A stretch of DNA of 64,000 nucleotides. It comes from Balanoglossus misakiensis. Its lineage: Eukaryota > Hemichordata. Location: assembly GCA_040954595.2 (NCBI GenBank), contig CM082583.2:6076001-6140000 (forward strand), read 5' to 3'. The position numbers were made by a program, and so were the translations under genes. The notes under the pieces are model-generated. The model did not search any database, was not told the DNA's origin, and worked only from the letters and a program-made list of their open reading frames with translations. Below, in pieces: positions 41,342 through 52,217 of the stretch (within the stretch, counting starts at the first letter, position 1; the number at the start of each line of letters is the position of its first letter).

Positions 41342-42525
41342 AGATGGATGATCGCTCTACAGAAATGTCACCATGACAAATATTTCTAATCACGTCCAGG
41401 CCAACTAGAATATACTTCTCACTCTCTCATGATTACTCTCCGCCTCGGCAGAATGAAGCCTACGAGTGAAGTCCTACCCCCGAAGATGCACTTAAATTCT
41501 AGTGTAATACAAAAATGAGAGAAAACTATTGAACTGGAAATATGTCCGTCTCTTGTATGGAATATCAAACATTGTTTTTTTCTTTTCTGTGTAAAGATTT
41601 CTGTCATTTCAATGTGCATACAATATGCCTCCAATCACATGGAATTCTAACTGAAAGTCGTAGTTTATTATTGAGTAGTTTGTCAGTTTGGGGCATGCTT
41701 GTTTCAAGATCCTGTGATGCGGAAGACAATTTGTAGTCGAGTTTTTCTCTCTCCACATTGTGTTCTGTGTTAGAATGGTGGATTGTTTCATTCTTAATTC
41801 ATTAATACGTGACTGCTGGTCTATCTGTAAATATCGATCACATGTACATGTATGGACAGAAAATCATGTCTAACAACACCCAAAATACGACATACATCAT
41901 ATCTCGTCGTGCCAAAGACGCCATCTTGGATTCTTATTTCGCGACTGCAGACTAGTTATATGATGGCAAAAGTCTAAGCCCCCCTCGGTCCTAACCGAAC
42001 CAGGTATTGATTAAACATCGTTAGGCATCGGTCCCTATTGCATTTATGGCTATAACACCAATTAGATTGGCAACAGTTCAACCACAAAATGTCGGCGAAC
42101 AAAGTAGCACGATGATCAAAGCGTGTCTTTCCGAATTCAATAATGGAGTCAAGTCCTTTGAGGGCGGATGAAATGAATCTCCCCGTAAATGCATTTTCTG
42201 GAATGTCAAATGGTTGTCGCTATACTCGGTGTGTTCTCTATTTGTGGCGGGAATCGCTCTATGAATGTAGTATTCTTGTGAAGGGGCACTCTGCAAACTA
42301 TGCCATTGGGATTGGGGGGTTTTATTCGGGAAACGATGAAGCAATATGTAATTCCTTGCATGAGATTATAAATGTGCGACACTCGTCAAAATAGCCACGT
42401 GCTGAATGTCAGAATGACAAAATCTACTAAAAATGCCAAGAGTATGCAAATGGTGGTAAAATCAACAAAGTATACACACATAGCATCAACATACATAACA
42501 ACATGAATAGCAACAGCAGGTAGAC

Positions 42526-42526
<1 letters not shown>

Positions 42527-42594
<68 letters not shown>
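42527..42594 (+). repeat. Microsatellite (CAGA)n, about 17 copies
   Basis: A pure, uninterrupted tetranucleotide array of about 68 bp. Its purity suggests it is likely to be length-variable. Confidence 0.95.
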
Positions 42595-42595
<1 letters not shown>

Positions 42596-45498
42596 TTAAC
42601 AATATTCAGAGACAGACAAGCGCGATTAAAGTTATGTGTACACCGTAACAGATCGAGACGGATACTCCCCGAGTGACGAGAGAAACATTTATGGTATTTG
42701 GAATCGCCGCCAGCGACTGTGTAAATCGGGACTACTTACGGACACACCGAAAGAGAATCGCTGATTGCTCTTAAATTTCTCAGATGTGACTGCAATAGTG
42801 AGGATGTTATATCGCCTCGTTAACACAACGTTGCATTGTTCTGTAAAAACGTTGGCGGTAGGTGTCGTGTCATGGAGCACTTCAGGTGTAGTTTTGTTGT
42901 TTCTGCTGACGAGTAACTATTGTAACGTTCCCACTTCGCCCTTGTACCATACATCACACTACTGCGCACTTTTGTTGTTCGTGGGACCTGATCAGGCCAT
43001 GATCATGGCTGTTCACACTCGACGCGTACCCATCTCACTCCTGTTCAACCTCTCTCTGTCAAAGTTTTACTCACTTTGGATTCTTTTAAATGTTTTAGCG
43101 CAAACTTTAGTCGCGTTTCACATTTAAACTATCTTCGGGGAAATCTAGTCACTGAGCAGATCCGATTGCTTATTTTTTTTCGCGGTATACCAACTTAATT
43201 CCATCTGCATGCATGAAAGATTGATTGATATCACGGGTGACGTAACCAGACCGTTCTGATGATGACAACTTAATAGTTCATCGGGCGGGTTCATCTTATT
43301 GCCGCAAACGCGAAAGGAATTCATAATTCATTCAAAAATATCGATCTTGCCGGCAATCTATATAAAACACGTCTGCCACCTTATACCGTGACCCGTTTCC
43401 AATTGAAAAATAACACCGTACACTGCATTTACCTCTTATAATATGACGGTTTTTGCTTTCATAAAGGAAACATAGAAACCAAATTGAATAGAGTACATTG
43501 GATGCCTTCGTTTAAGAGAATAACCGGCATACAAATATTAGCGCTATGCGTCCGCCGCTAACAGAATTGACAACTATAATGAGATGTCTAAAATACGTCT
43601 GGATGATTTTATCTTGTAATTGACTGTCTTATTTTTTTACATTTCGGGAGGAATTTGAGGATGGTAGTCTAATCTCGAGCTAGAAATGTGATTTTGAAAT
43701 TTTATATAATTTTAGTCAGACAGTGAATGTTATTTGCGAAACTCAATTGCTGACATATTCAACTATTTGGGAGGTATATTTTGCACGATTCTGACTGACT
43801 TGCAAGTCTCCTATCTAACCGTCGGCATAAAATGAACCCCCTCTATTAATATAATCGGTGACCCAGTTTCGCTGAATAGGAAACAACCCGAATCATGTGC
43901 CACTATATTGATATTGTTTGTGTTCTTCCCACACTGCAAATATCCCTAGTACTTTGAAGTTCAATGTTTGTGACGGGCTGTTGACAATGCTCCACTTGGT
44001 TCAATATAAGGGGTTACGGTCCAATACTGACTCCACTGCATTTAAGTTCAAGTGAACGCATGAACAAATTCTCAATAAATGCTAATCAAATTCCACATTA
44101 AGTGTAATAATCCTAGTAGCCTCCACGGACAATCGCCCAAAAATAAAGCGTCACATTACACGCTTTGTGAAAAACGCGAGGGAAAAAAATAAAAATGACA
44201 CGTCATTATGTAGGTGTCAATCACTGCAGAAAAATCGTTATTTAATAGTGCAAGGTTTAAAAGGTTTCAGGCGTTGTGTGTTTGAATTGTAACTTTCGTC
44301 TTTTGAGAACTGATCAAATATGAAACTTTCTTATACAATGTATTTCTGCAAATTAATACTGCGATGTAATGCAGGAATATTTAAATATATTGGCACCTAG
44401 TTTTTGTAGACCAACTGCTGTGTTCACGAGACTTTAACGCGGTCGTTGATACTTGTATATGATTAAGAGCCACCATACGGGAGTTCAAGTCTTAATATTT
44501 CTTCCATCGCCCACCATAAATTGTGCGTCCGAATAAGCGACTTTCAGGCAATAGCTGAGCGACGTTCTCACAGCTTGAGAGATCTTACCGACATAATATA
44601 TTTTCTGCGATCATCTTTTTAAGCTGCCGACAGGCAATTTCAGCTCCCGTGTCGACAGAGACGCCTGGCATTTCCCCAAATAAATGAGACAAAGTCGTTA
44701 TATATTTTTTTTGTGGGTTTTTTGGTCTTCTAATGTGTGCTACGTCAAATTAACGTTCTTTTCTTCAAATAGGTCAGAGTTGAACTCGTTGGATTAGCTT
44801 CACGGTGTGCCTGATACAACATATCCCTCCCGTACTTACTATGATGCAATAGACCATTTCCCGAACTCCACGAGACCCCGTGAGATCTCGCGTGGGGAGG
44901 CAGTTTATATGGGAGATGAAATACGAAGATATTTTTTCCATTTAACAGATAGCGCCATTGATTAATTACACAGATTACGGTACAACTGATCAATGACACT
45001 TGTTCTCAAGTGTATCACATTCCTTCGAAAAGCCCAATCCATATACACATGTACATGTACAGTCGAAAGGTCAGTAGCGATGCCATGAATCTTTTCTGCA
45101 GTTACATTTTACTGTCGCCGTTGGATAGTTTACATGTTCATGGCGTAATAATGTAGCAATAGTTGCTGGACATGACTTATTTCTCCATTCAAGCGAGTGG
45201 ACAAAAAATCTCCGACAACGGGGCTCTTCGTAATTATGAAGCTTCATTTCGCATTTCGGTGTGCGTTGTAGCAGAAACGACACTTTCCTTTGACAAAACT
45301 CGTCTGATTAGATTTTAATCGGTCGTTTAATGTCACTGGAAGAGTCCATCGAAAGAGCAGTTCGGGGTGACGTCACAGAGTTAATCTCAGCTCCAAGCTC
45401 TACTGCAATATTACTCAAACCGACTCATCAAGCAACACTGAAAGACGCGGCACCAAAAAAATGCTTCAGTACATGACGCCAAGTTTTGTCAACCATGC

Positions 45499-45499
<1 letters not shown>
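42595..45499. other. Intergenic DNA, no gene recognised
   Basis: A 120-codon frame at 42765-43127 (+) is hydrophobic in places but has no family resemblance. A TGACGTCA lies at 45368-45375 and a TACATGTA at 45052-45059. Nothing else is annotatable. Confidence 0.45.
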
Positions 45500-45570
<71 letters not shown>

Positions 45571-45603
45571 GGATGAGGATGAGGACGAGGACGAGGACGA
45601 GGG
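45500..45603 (+). repeat. Trinucleotide array (GAT)n grading into GAG-GAT and GAG-GAC
   Basis: A pure GAT block (45500-45570) passes into alternating GAG/GAT and then GAG/GAC triplets up to about 45603. Scattered GAT triplets follow to about 45650. The poly-Ile and Val-Leu minus-strand frame is an artefact of the array. Confidence 0.9.
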
Positions 45604-48132
45604 GGGATGTCAATGATGATGATGATGCTAAAGATGATGACGATGATGCGGCTGATATACCCTAGAGAGCTACCTCACAACTGTAACAATTCGTGACATC
45701 GTAAACATGCACTACAAAAAACAACCTTAAGCGAAAAATATCAATTAAGCGTTCGAACACGCGTACATTACAAAGCATTTTAATTTGTCTACGGTGTTCA
45801 CTTATACACGAACTGGTCTCATTTCTCTGTGTTTTTATCGAAAGAGGTTGTTTTGCTCTGCAAAACGATATATTAATTTCTTGTTTATGCGGCTTTCCTT
45901 CTTCGTGTGTAGACACATTGGCGATTTAATATCCGCAAGATACGAGGCAAAGCCTACATTTCCAGCACAAACACCGAAATCAATCTGTAGTCGACAAGCA
46001 GCTAATTGTTGGTTTTCTCTTTATTGCCACGCATCAAAGTTTAGTGTAACAATTCATAATACGGGCGCTCTTATTTTCGAATGAAACACAGTACGTGTAT
46101 CCATTCATATATATATTGACGTGGTTATTGGACACCGTGTTTGAACTCGCGTGTTTCAAAGGGCAAAATTTCAGCGCGCTGGAAAATGGAAACATTAGCG
46201 TCTCTGTTTATGGCTTCGATTTCGCAAAGGTCTTTTTTTTCCACCGCGCTGCTGCGGCGGTTTACTTAAATATTAACTTAAGACATTCATTTGGGGGCAG
46301 GAAAAGACCCTTATGAGAAAATATCGACGGCGCCACTCACGAGGAATCGTGAATGCCGTTGACTTTGATCAACTTTGATGCATTAATTCTGAGGAGAGTA
46401 ATTCACAGCGGCAGACAGCTGGCTTTTGCCGGATTCTCCGCGAGAGATTCGTTTCTGTGACAAATTGAAGATATATCAGAAAGGTTCCAGTAATTACAAC
46501 GGGAATCGAGACAAGCGAACTTGTTAAAACCAGGACAAAAACGGTTTATGACTGATATACTGTCTGTAAACAGAGAGCTTTGTCAGCGAGAGTCGAAGCT
46601 ATGTCAGTAATGCTGCGTGTGTACACATGTATGCCCGCTGTCTAACCAAACATTTCAAACATCTGGTCATCGCGGTTTCATCTGTCTTATCTCGTCGCAC
46701 AGCGTAAAACCGGTAGCTGTCACGAGGGTTGTCTTTCTACCTTGTAGATTAGTGAACCTCATCCAGTCGCTCGAACTTTCACGTCCACCAATTATGCAGG
46801 AATTGTGCGCCTAATATTTATCATCGCCAAGGTTACAAAAGGACGGGTAAACACCATCCACACGACGCCGTCCTAAAATCTTGAAGGGGATTTAGTTTCA
46901 TTATGGAGATGTCATACTCGTGATTGGTGTGCCTGAAAAAAGACACGCGTATATAAGAACGCCATTATGAATTATGGCAACTGTCATTGATAGTAAAAGT
47001 GGAAGCAATACTATTCGCCCATATGCGAGGCTGCCACTATCAATGTAGTGCGCCACTACAAGAGATCATGTATGTTGCAAATATCATTCAAAGATTACGG
47101 TTGGTTTAAAAAGCCCACCTGTGACCAGTGGTATTACCGGCGAGTACAGTCGTCTCCTTCCTGTAGATATAATCACTCTTTTAGCCTATAGCTATTCTCA
47201 CAGTTGTCGGATTACAGATAAAAACCTGCGACGGCAAGGAAAACTTTGTGCAAATACTAATAAATATTGATATTAGTAGAATCAACATATTATAACACAT
47301 ATACAATATTCATCCTTACATACATCTATACAATTATTTCATCCTAGAAGTCAATGCTACTCAGATCGAGCCGTGACTATATAGCTATTTTAGCATACCC
47401 GTTAACTTAATGATGAAGAGATCTCGTTAGCATGACGTCAGGGTCCGCTCAGGCCTATCAAGAACATTTGACACCAGACTAGATCAATACTCGTTTCGAC
47501 TTCAATTCTCATTTGCTTTTCTCCCATCCTTTTGGCCCCTTACACTTGCACTCACGCCACCCGAGCGTCGGAGCCATCGAGTGCGTTCTCACCGCCGCTG
47601 GATGTGAGTATTCGCTCCGCTCCACCGACGTACCCATTACAGGGCAAGTATTTCATTATCTAGTTGACCCCGGGTGAGGTCATTCACAGGTATTCAGTGT
47701 GAACGACAAATCGATGCCGCGCTAACAAAAATCCATCGCGGCGATAGCTTTCACGGTAGGTACACATTGTCGTGTTTTTTTGTTGTTGACACTGTGATGT
47801 AGAATTATTGAAATGTGTTTCAAATAGCCAGTTATGGAAGTTTAACCTTGATTCGTGAATGAAAACATGTTTTTTCGGGGAAAAAAACCACGCACTTGTG
47901 CGGCATCCGCTGAAATCGGCGTTTTAATTGTGTGCTCGATTTGTTTCCGTGATTAGCACGTGTTTTACGCTCCGCAAATGACATTGTCAATTGATACTTA
48001 GATTGCAGTTAGATTGGGCGATAGTGCAACCAATAGTTTACTGCATTTCATTAAACCCTCGCCATTCATTGACATGCCTGACAGCGTTGCTTATTTTACA
48101 GTCACGTCGGTCCGCCGCTCGCGTCGAGTTGT
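45604..48132. other. Upstream region of the receptor gene, no gene recognised
   Basis: No coding frame is supported. A TGACGTCA palindrome lies at 47433-47440, about 0.9 kb before the receptor start. A T-rich run followed by AG at 47801-47802 resembles a splice acceptor and could belong to an untranslated leader exon, but no matching donor was identified. Confidence 0.4.
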
Positions 48133-48139
48133 TATAAAA
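48133..48139 (+). promoter_or_regulatory. TATA-like box upstream of the receptor gene
   Basis: TATAAAA lies 212 bases before the probable start codon. If functional, transcription would begin near 48163 and the leader would be about 190 bases. There is no direct evidence of the start site, and an upstream leader exon is an alternative. Confidence 0.3.
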
Positions 48140-48258
48140 CCAACGCCGATGGTGAAACCCGTGTATACGTTCAGTCAAAAAAGTCAGCTGTGGTAAACAG
48201 GAGCCAGTGTTAATTCACCGGGGCACCGAACCCAGCCCGCCGCAAAAGGGTACTCCGA

Positions 48259-48322
48259 ATGTTCGAATTTTGAACTGAAGTAAGTGATGACGTCACCACC
48301 GGCGCCCACCATTGCATTTTAA
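48259..48322 (+). promoter_or_regulatory. Two short upstream ORFs in the probable leader
   Basis: uORF1 (48259-48273) has four codons and a stop. uORF2 (48287-48322) has eleven codons and a stop, and its start codon overlaps the TGACGTCA palindrome. A third upstream ATG at 48338 is in another frame and overlaps the receptor start, but it sits in a poor context with T at -3. If these lie in the transcript they would be expected to reduce receptor translation. Confidence 0.35.
48288..48295. promoter_or_regulatory. Full CRE palindrome TGACGTCA near the receptor start
   Basis: An exact eight-base cAMP-response element lies 56 bases before the ATG, in CG-rich sequence. The CREB/ATF family binds this palindrome. 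Its closeness to a receptor of a group that typically couples to Gi and lowers cAMP makes feedback control an attractive guess, which is inference only. Confidence 0.4.
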
Positions 48323-48350
48323 AAGCTTCGGCTGTGTATGGGGAAGCGCC

Positions 48351-49664
48351 ATGGCGCTAGAGGACGAGCGAGGCGGCGATGCAACTTCATCCCTGATGTC
48401 TTATGCTGTGGCGAGCGGGGACAGAACTCACCAGGAACTTGTGATTTACGCGAATATGACATCGAAGGCGATGTTCGACTCGGATATTTCATTTCACTAC
48501 AACGGAACGTCGGCCAACGAAACTGTGCTGGGTGGATCTCCCTGGCCGTTGTGGGTGCGTTCTTTTGTCGTGCCGGTTTTCTTTGGGATTGTTTGTATGG
48601 TGGGAATCCTAGGCAACAGCGTGGTCATTGCCGTTCTCCTCCGCTTCACGAATATGCGGACGGTTCCCAACATCTACATCCTGAACCTGGCCTTCGCCGA
48701 TCTTCTGTTTATGTTCAGCATCCCGTTTCTGGCTTACCAGTACGCCAGCTCGAACTGGATCTTTGGCAAGGTGCTCTGCAAAATCGTCTTCGCCGTCGAC
48801 GGCATGAACATGTTCACCGGGATTTTTATTCTGACTGCGATGAGCATTGACAGATACTTCGCCATTGTGCACGGCATAACGTCCATCAAATACAGGACGG
48901 TGAAAAACGCTCGCATTGTGAACTGCTGTCTGTGGTGCCTGTCCGTCCTGGTGACGCTGCCGCTGTGGATGTACTCGACGACCGTCAGAAAAGCGCCCGA
49001 CAGAGTCCAGTGTGACGTCGACTGGCCGGAGAAGTCGATCGCCACCTACTTCACGGTATTCACCTTTGTTCTGGGTTTCGCGCTGCCGGTCATCATTATA
49101 TCGGGTTGCTACCTCCGCCTGGTGTTCTACATCGTGCACTCCCAGGGTCCCCAGTCGGAGAACCCGCGGAAAGCGGCCGGTTCGCGGAGAGTCGCGCTGC
49201 TGGTGATCACGGTGGTCGCCATCTTCGTCATATGTTGGCTGCCGTTCTATGTGATTCAGTTTGTGCTGGCCCGTGTCGACCCGCGGGACATCACTCTCGG
49301 GATATACATCACCTACTACGTGAGCCTCTGTTTGGGCTACGCCAACAGCTCCCTGAACCCTCTAGTGTACACCTTCGCGGGTGAAAATTTTAGGAAAAAC
49401 CTCCTCAAGATATGCCGCCGCCACAAGCGTCGGAAAATTCGGCGGGGCCGTCACCGTGTGGTAAGAAAGGGGATATTAAAGAAAGCGTCTCGAATGAATC
49501 ATTCGTCATTGGTCAATTTTTCCGCCAATGACACTGTCAAATACGAACATAAGTTGGGCACTTCTATTGAAATGGACACCACAACAGCAACAAATACAAT
49601 AACAACAACAACAGATTCGTGCCATTACACTCTCTATCATGATACTGTAACCGATACAAATTGA
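48351..49664 (+). CDS. Somatostatin/allatostatin-C receptor-like GPCR (437 aa, intronless ORF)
   Basis: This is a seven-helix plasma-membrane receptor, probably for a somatostatin/allatostatin-C-type peptide. The ATG at 48351 is chosen for its strong context (GCGCCATGG); the frame is open further upstream but without an ATG. The N-terminus has glycosylation sites N35, N51 and N56. Helices: TM1 71-98 (GN at 88-89), TM2 106-128 (LAFAD, D117), TM3 about 143-170 (C143, D150 in VDGMNMFTGIF, DRY 167-169), TM4 188-208, TM5 231-261 (P246), TM6 281-305 (CWLPF 295-299), TM7 318-341 (NSSLNPLVY 332-340). C143 and C221 probably form the usual disulfide; CDVDWP resembles vertebrate SSTR loop 2. D150 is the position that contacts the peptide lysine in somatostatin receptors. 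The tail is strongly basic (356-378), with C355 a possible palmitoylation site, then Thr-rich (410-421). Oddity: G175 replaces the usual proline after DRYxAxxH. The family typically couples to Gi/o. An opioid-type or related receptor is less likely; the peptide is unproven. Confidence 0.9.
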   Translation: MALEDERGGDATSSLMSYAVASGDRTHQELVIYANMTSKAMFDSDISFHYNGTSANETVLGGSPWPLWVRSFVVPVFFGIVCMVGILGNSVVIAVLLRFTNMRTVPNIYILNLAFADLLFMFSIPFLAYQYASSNWIFGKVLCKIVFAVDGMNMFTGIFILTAMSIDRYFAIVHGITSIKYRTVKNARIVNCCLWCLSVLVTLPLWMYSTTVRKAPDRVQCDVDWPEKSIATYFTVFTFVLGFALPVIIISGCYLRLVFYIVHSQGPQSENPRKAAGSRRVALLVITVVAIFVICWLPFYVIQFVLARVDPRDITLGIYITYYVSLCLGYANSSLNPLVYTFAGENFRKNLLKICRRHKRRKIRRGRHRVVRKGILKKASRMNHSSLVNFSANDTVKYEHKLGTSIEMDTTTATNTITTTTDSCHYTLYHDTVTDTN

Positions 49665-50602
49665 AGTTAACAAAATCATCGCTAATGTGTGCAAATCATA
49701 CAGCTTTGCTAGTTTCCTTACTCTATAACGTTTATTTCTCAAATTCATATTTTTTTTTCAATTGATGTCTTGGATCTGTAGTTATGGCAACATAAGCCTG
49801 GGGAATGTAATACTGTGATCATTTATTTAATATTGTCAGGTACAGTCCTATCCAGGTCAAAGGTCATCGTCGGTTAATGGTATCAAGACTAGGGAGACAG
49901 TGGGACGTTCGAGTGCCGCATATCGCTATCAGTATACCGTCGTTGAGTGAGCTTTCCATCCATCCATCCAAAGCCGATTTCTTTTCACTCGCAAGGATGC
50001 GATGGGGTATTAGACCGAGAGATCACTGAGCTTTTTAATATTGTGGGTTCCTTTTTTTGTTGAATTTCTTGAGCTTCACAAGAAAATGTTTATGCACGTA
50101 TAGCAACCAGTTGTTTCATTAGGGGGGACTTTAACTACAAGTATTTATGATCAAACCGCAACAGTCTTCACTACTCATCATTTCGGCGTTTACACGTTGA
50201 CTACTAACGACAATCTGCAACTATGTTTTTGGGTTCTTGTTATTTGCGTTGGGTGAGGTTAGCCAATTTATTGACCTTTGTTAATCATGCCCTATGTATC
50301 ACAGTGCGGTAATGCGTGATGTAATCGGATTTCGCTCTCTTATGACCTGGCGACATTTATCTTCATTCGTCCCTCGAAAGGTCATGTACATATATATTTT
50401 ATAATATTGACATTTGTTGTTATAATGCAATTAAGTAAACTTGTTTAGTTTCAAATGAAAACATGTTGTCACGCACGATGCGAATTAGTAAGTAAATTGG
50501 AAAATAATTCTGTGGCTCGAGTAATCCTGATTTAATTAAACTCTGCTTACTGCAAGTTTTTAGTTTCCATATAATGTGGCTTTAGAGGTTTGGGTATTTT
50601 TT
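49665..50602 (+). other. Probable 3' untranslated region of the receptor gene
   Basis: This is AT-rich sequence between the TGA stop and the first AATAAA. It includes an ATTTATTTA word near 49821 and a short CCAT repeat at 49956-49970. No coding frame is supported. The extent is inferred only from the first candidate polyadenylation signal. Confidence 0.35.
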
Positions 50603-50693
50603 AATAAATACGTTTCGTACATGAATCGAATTTGAAATGTAAGACCATTTTACCCATCTCATGCTCGTGTTTAACGACAGTCTTGCTAATAAA
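50603..50693 (+). promoter_or_regulatory. Candidate polyadenylation signals
   Basis: AATAAA occurs at 50603-50608 and again at 50688-50693, with an ATTAAA at 50535-50540. These are the first such hexamers after the receptor stop codon. Usage cannot be judged from sequence alone, since AATAAA is common in AT-rich DNA. Confidence 0.3.
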
Positions 50694-51600
50694 TGATTTG
50701 GGACCTTGATTAAGAACGGTCTCATCCCGTGATACATTATCTTTCCTTGTTATTTATATTCGGTAGTGTCTAAGTGAAAGCCAGATATCAAAATCTAACA
50801 TAAATTTCACACAGGGTCTTGCGATAAGACTTGCTTGGAAACATTGCACGTATACGTGCAAGGAAACCAATGTCGTGAACACGAGGATTAGTTGCTGCCG
50901 CTTGCACATGCGCATCATCGTCTCAACCATTTCCCGAGTTCATCATTTACGAGTCGGCTCTTGCAACAATAGGGTAAGGTGTCGCAAAACGTCTCTAATT
51001 TGCCTCAATTTCCGAAGAGTAATGTCGAGTTTCTCTGAGCTGCCTCGCGGACAGCTAGCTAACATACTGGCGTTCTCTTTTCGGCTCGAGGAAAACACAA
51101 TCTTTTTGTAGACGATTCCCACTGCCGAACAACATTTAAGAAAATGTGGTTGAATGTGCTATTTATCGGGCAGTGACCTGCACATACAAATCCATCTCAA
51201 TCATACCGATGAAAATGACATTTGTATCCGCCAAGAGACATAGTTTCGCAAAATTATACCTCGGATTAGCATACCATCATGATTCCGTGGAATTATCAAC
51301 ACAGCGGAGTCTTTCAATGGTAAAGCTGCTTCGTCTTCGATATTTTCATGTACTGTCCCACATAAGATGTTTCGACGGTATTAGTCCCGATATTGAATGA
51401 ATTCAATAAACAGACGTGATGTCACCATACTTACAGGGTTAACGAGGTCGGAGATAATTTTTCCGAGAGTTCTGATACATCGATACACTAATCGGGTCAT
51501 ACCAATTGCCATCAGTTACTGAAATGGTTCTTTGTTTCAGTAAGATCACAAAAAGGGGCCGAAAAAATAATTACTAAACATCAAAAGAGAACTGATTTCG
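50694..51600. other. Intergenic DNA, no gene recognised
   Basis: Frames of 78 and 84 codons occur but show no motif. A CACATGCGCATCATCG word near 50905 resembles the terminal repeat of the MITE family at 7.4 and 10.2 kb, but has no partner end. Confidence 0.4.
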
Positions 51601-52217
51601 GTTGGCTCACGTCGACATACATTGTATGTTCGTGATGTAAACCAGATATGAACTGAATATGCTCACGTCTACACTGAAATTGTGCTGAAAGCATTCTCTA
51701 GCAAAGTGTCCCTAAATGCAGGTTAGTACATACGTAAACAATATTTATAAAACGTTTCATTGAATTCAGTGCAGGATCTGGTGCTAATTTGTTAAATATG
51801 TAAATTGGCCGTCCTTTAACCTGACACTGTTAAATGTCCCATAACGCAAGAATGTCTCTGACAGATCATTTATATTTGTAGTATGTGTCGTCACATTGCT
51901 GCTATAATTTTCATCAGTAATAACAGAAGTTTATTAAATATGCAAATAAGCAAATAATTGTCATGACCTTGTGGGATTACTATCTGTTGAACATTTCATT
52001 GAGTCTGGCGCAGTAATTCCTTGTATATGACAATGCTGCCATTAGTGCTCTCCATAGACAACCATTATCAGAAAAATTCCGACCTTTAATAGCACTTTAC
52101 TTGAATCTGTTGAACCATTCTAGAGATATCGTGTTAACAGACGGACGGACAGACAGACAGAAAGACATTGGTATATACGTATGACATTAGCTCACGTGTG
52201 TGAAAACGTGAACTAAG
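51601..52217 (+). mobile_element. Degenerate dispersed repeat with GACGGACAGA tail and terminal hairpin
   Basis: The block begins with a GGCTCACGTCGACATAC-type imperfect hairpin. It contains loosely repeated TTCATTGA...GTTAAATATG and TATTAAATATGCAAAT segments. It then runs into AGAGATATCGTGTTAACAG and an ACGGACGGACAGACAG tail. It ends with an 11-bp imperfect hairpin (52187-52197 against 52206-52216, one mismatch). From memory, repeats with an AGATATCGTGTT-ACAGACGGACGG tail followed by a CTCACGT hairpin are widespread in marine invertebrate genomes; this is recall, not a search result. The boundaries are approximate. Confidence 0.5.

Larger units (their letters stand above)
27620..42526. other. 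Long intergenic stretch, no gene recognised
   Basis: No open frame is convincing; the longest are about 119 codons (35037-35396 - and 37706-38065 +) without motifs. Small features: a 9-bp hairpin at 28322-28353; a duplicated TTCAAGATGGCTG at 31708-31720 and 31731-31743; TGACGTCA at 31463-31470; an imperfect hairpin at about 34753-34795; a CTCF-like word near 36809; an ATTC repeat at 36613-36634; a TTCC repeat at 41320-41341; overlapping TACATGTA palindromes at 31089-31102 and single ones at 39365-39372 and 41845-41852. Confidence 0.45.

Noticed and set aside
42527-42594. CRISPR-like regular repeat
   Set aside because: It is a pure tetranucleotide microsatellite without spacers, in animal-type DNA.
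45428-45613. Poly-Ile 'membrane protein' on the minus strand
   Set aside because: Translation of the GAT microsatellite.
48338-48850. 170-codon frame overlapping the receptor start
   Set aside because: It is out of frame with the receptor, Arg-rich and without domain content. It is explained by the GC-rich codon use of the real gene. Only its ATG is kept, as a possible upstream start.
48609-49139. 176-codon minus-strand frame across the receptor
   Set aside because: It is antisense to conserved transmembrane codons and highly charged, with no family likeness. It is a shadow of the receptor.
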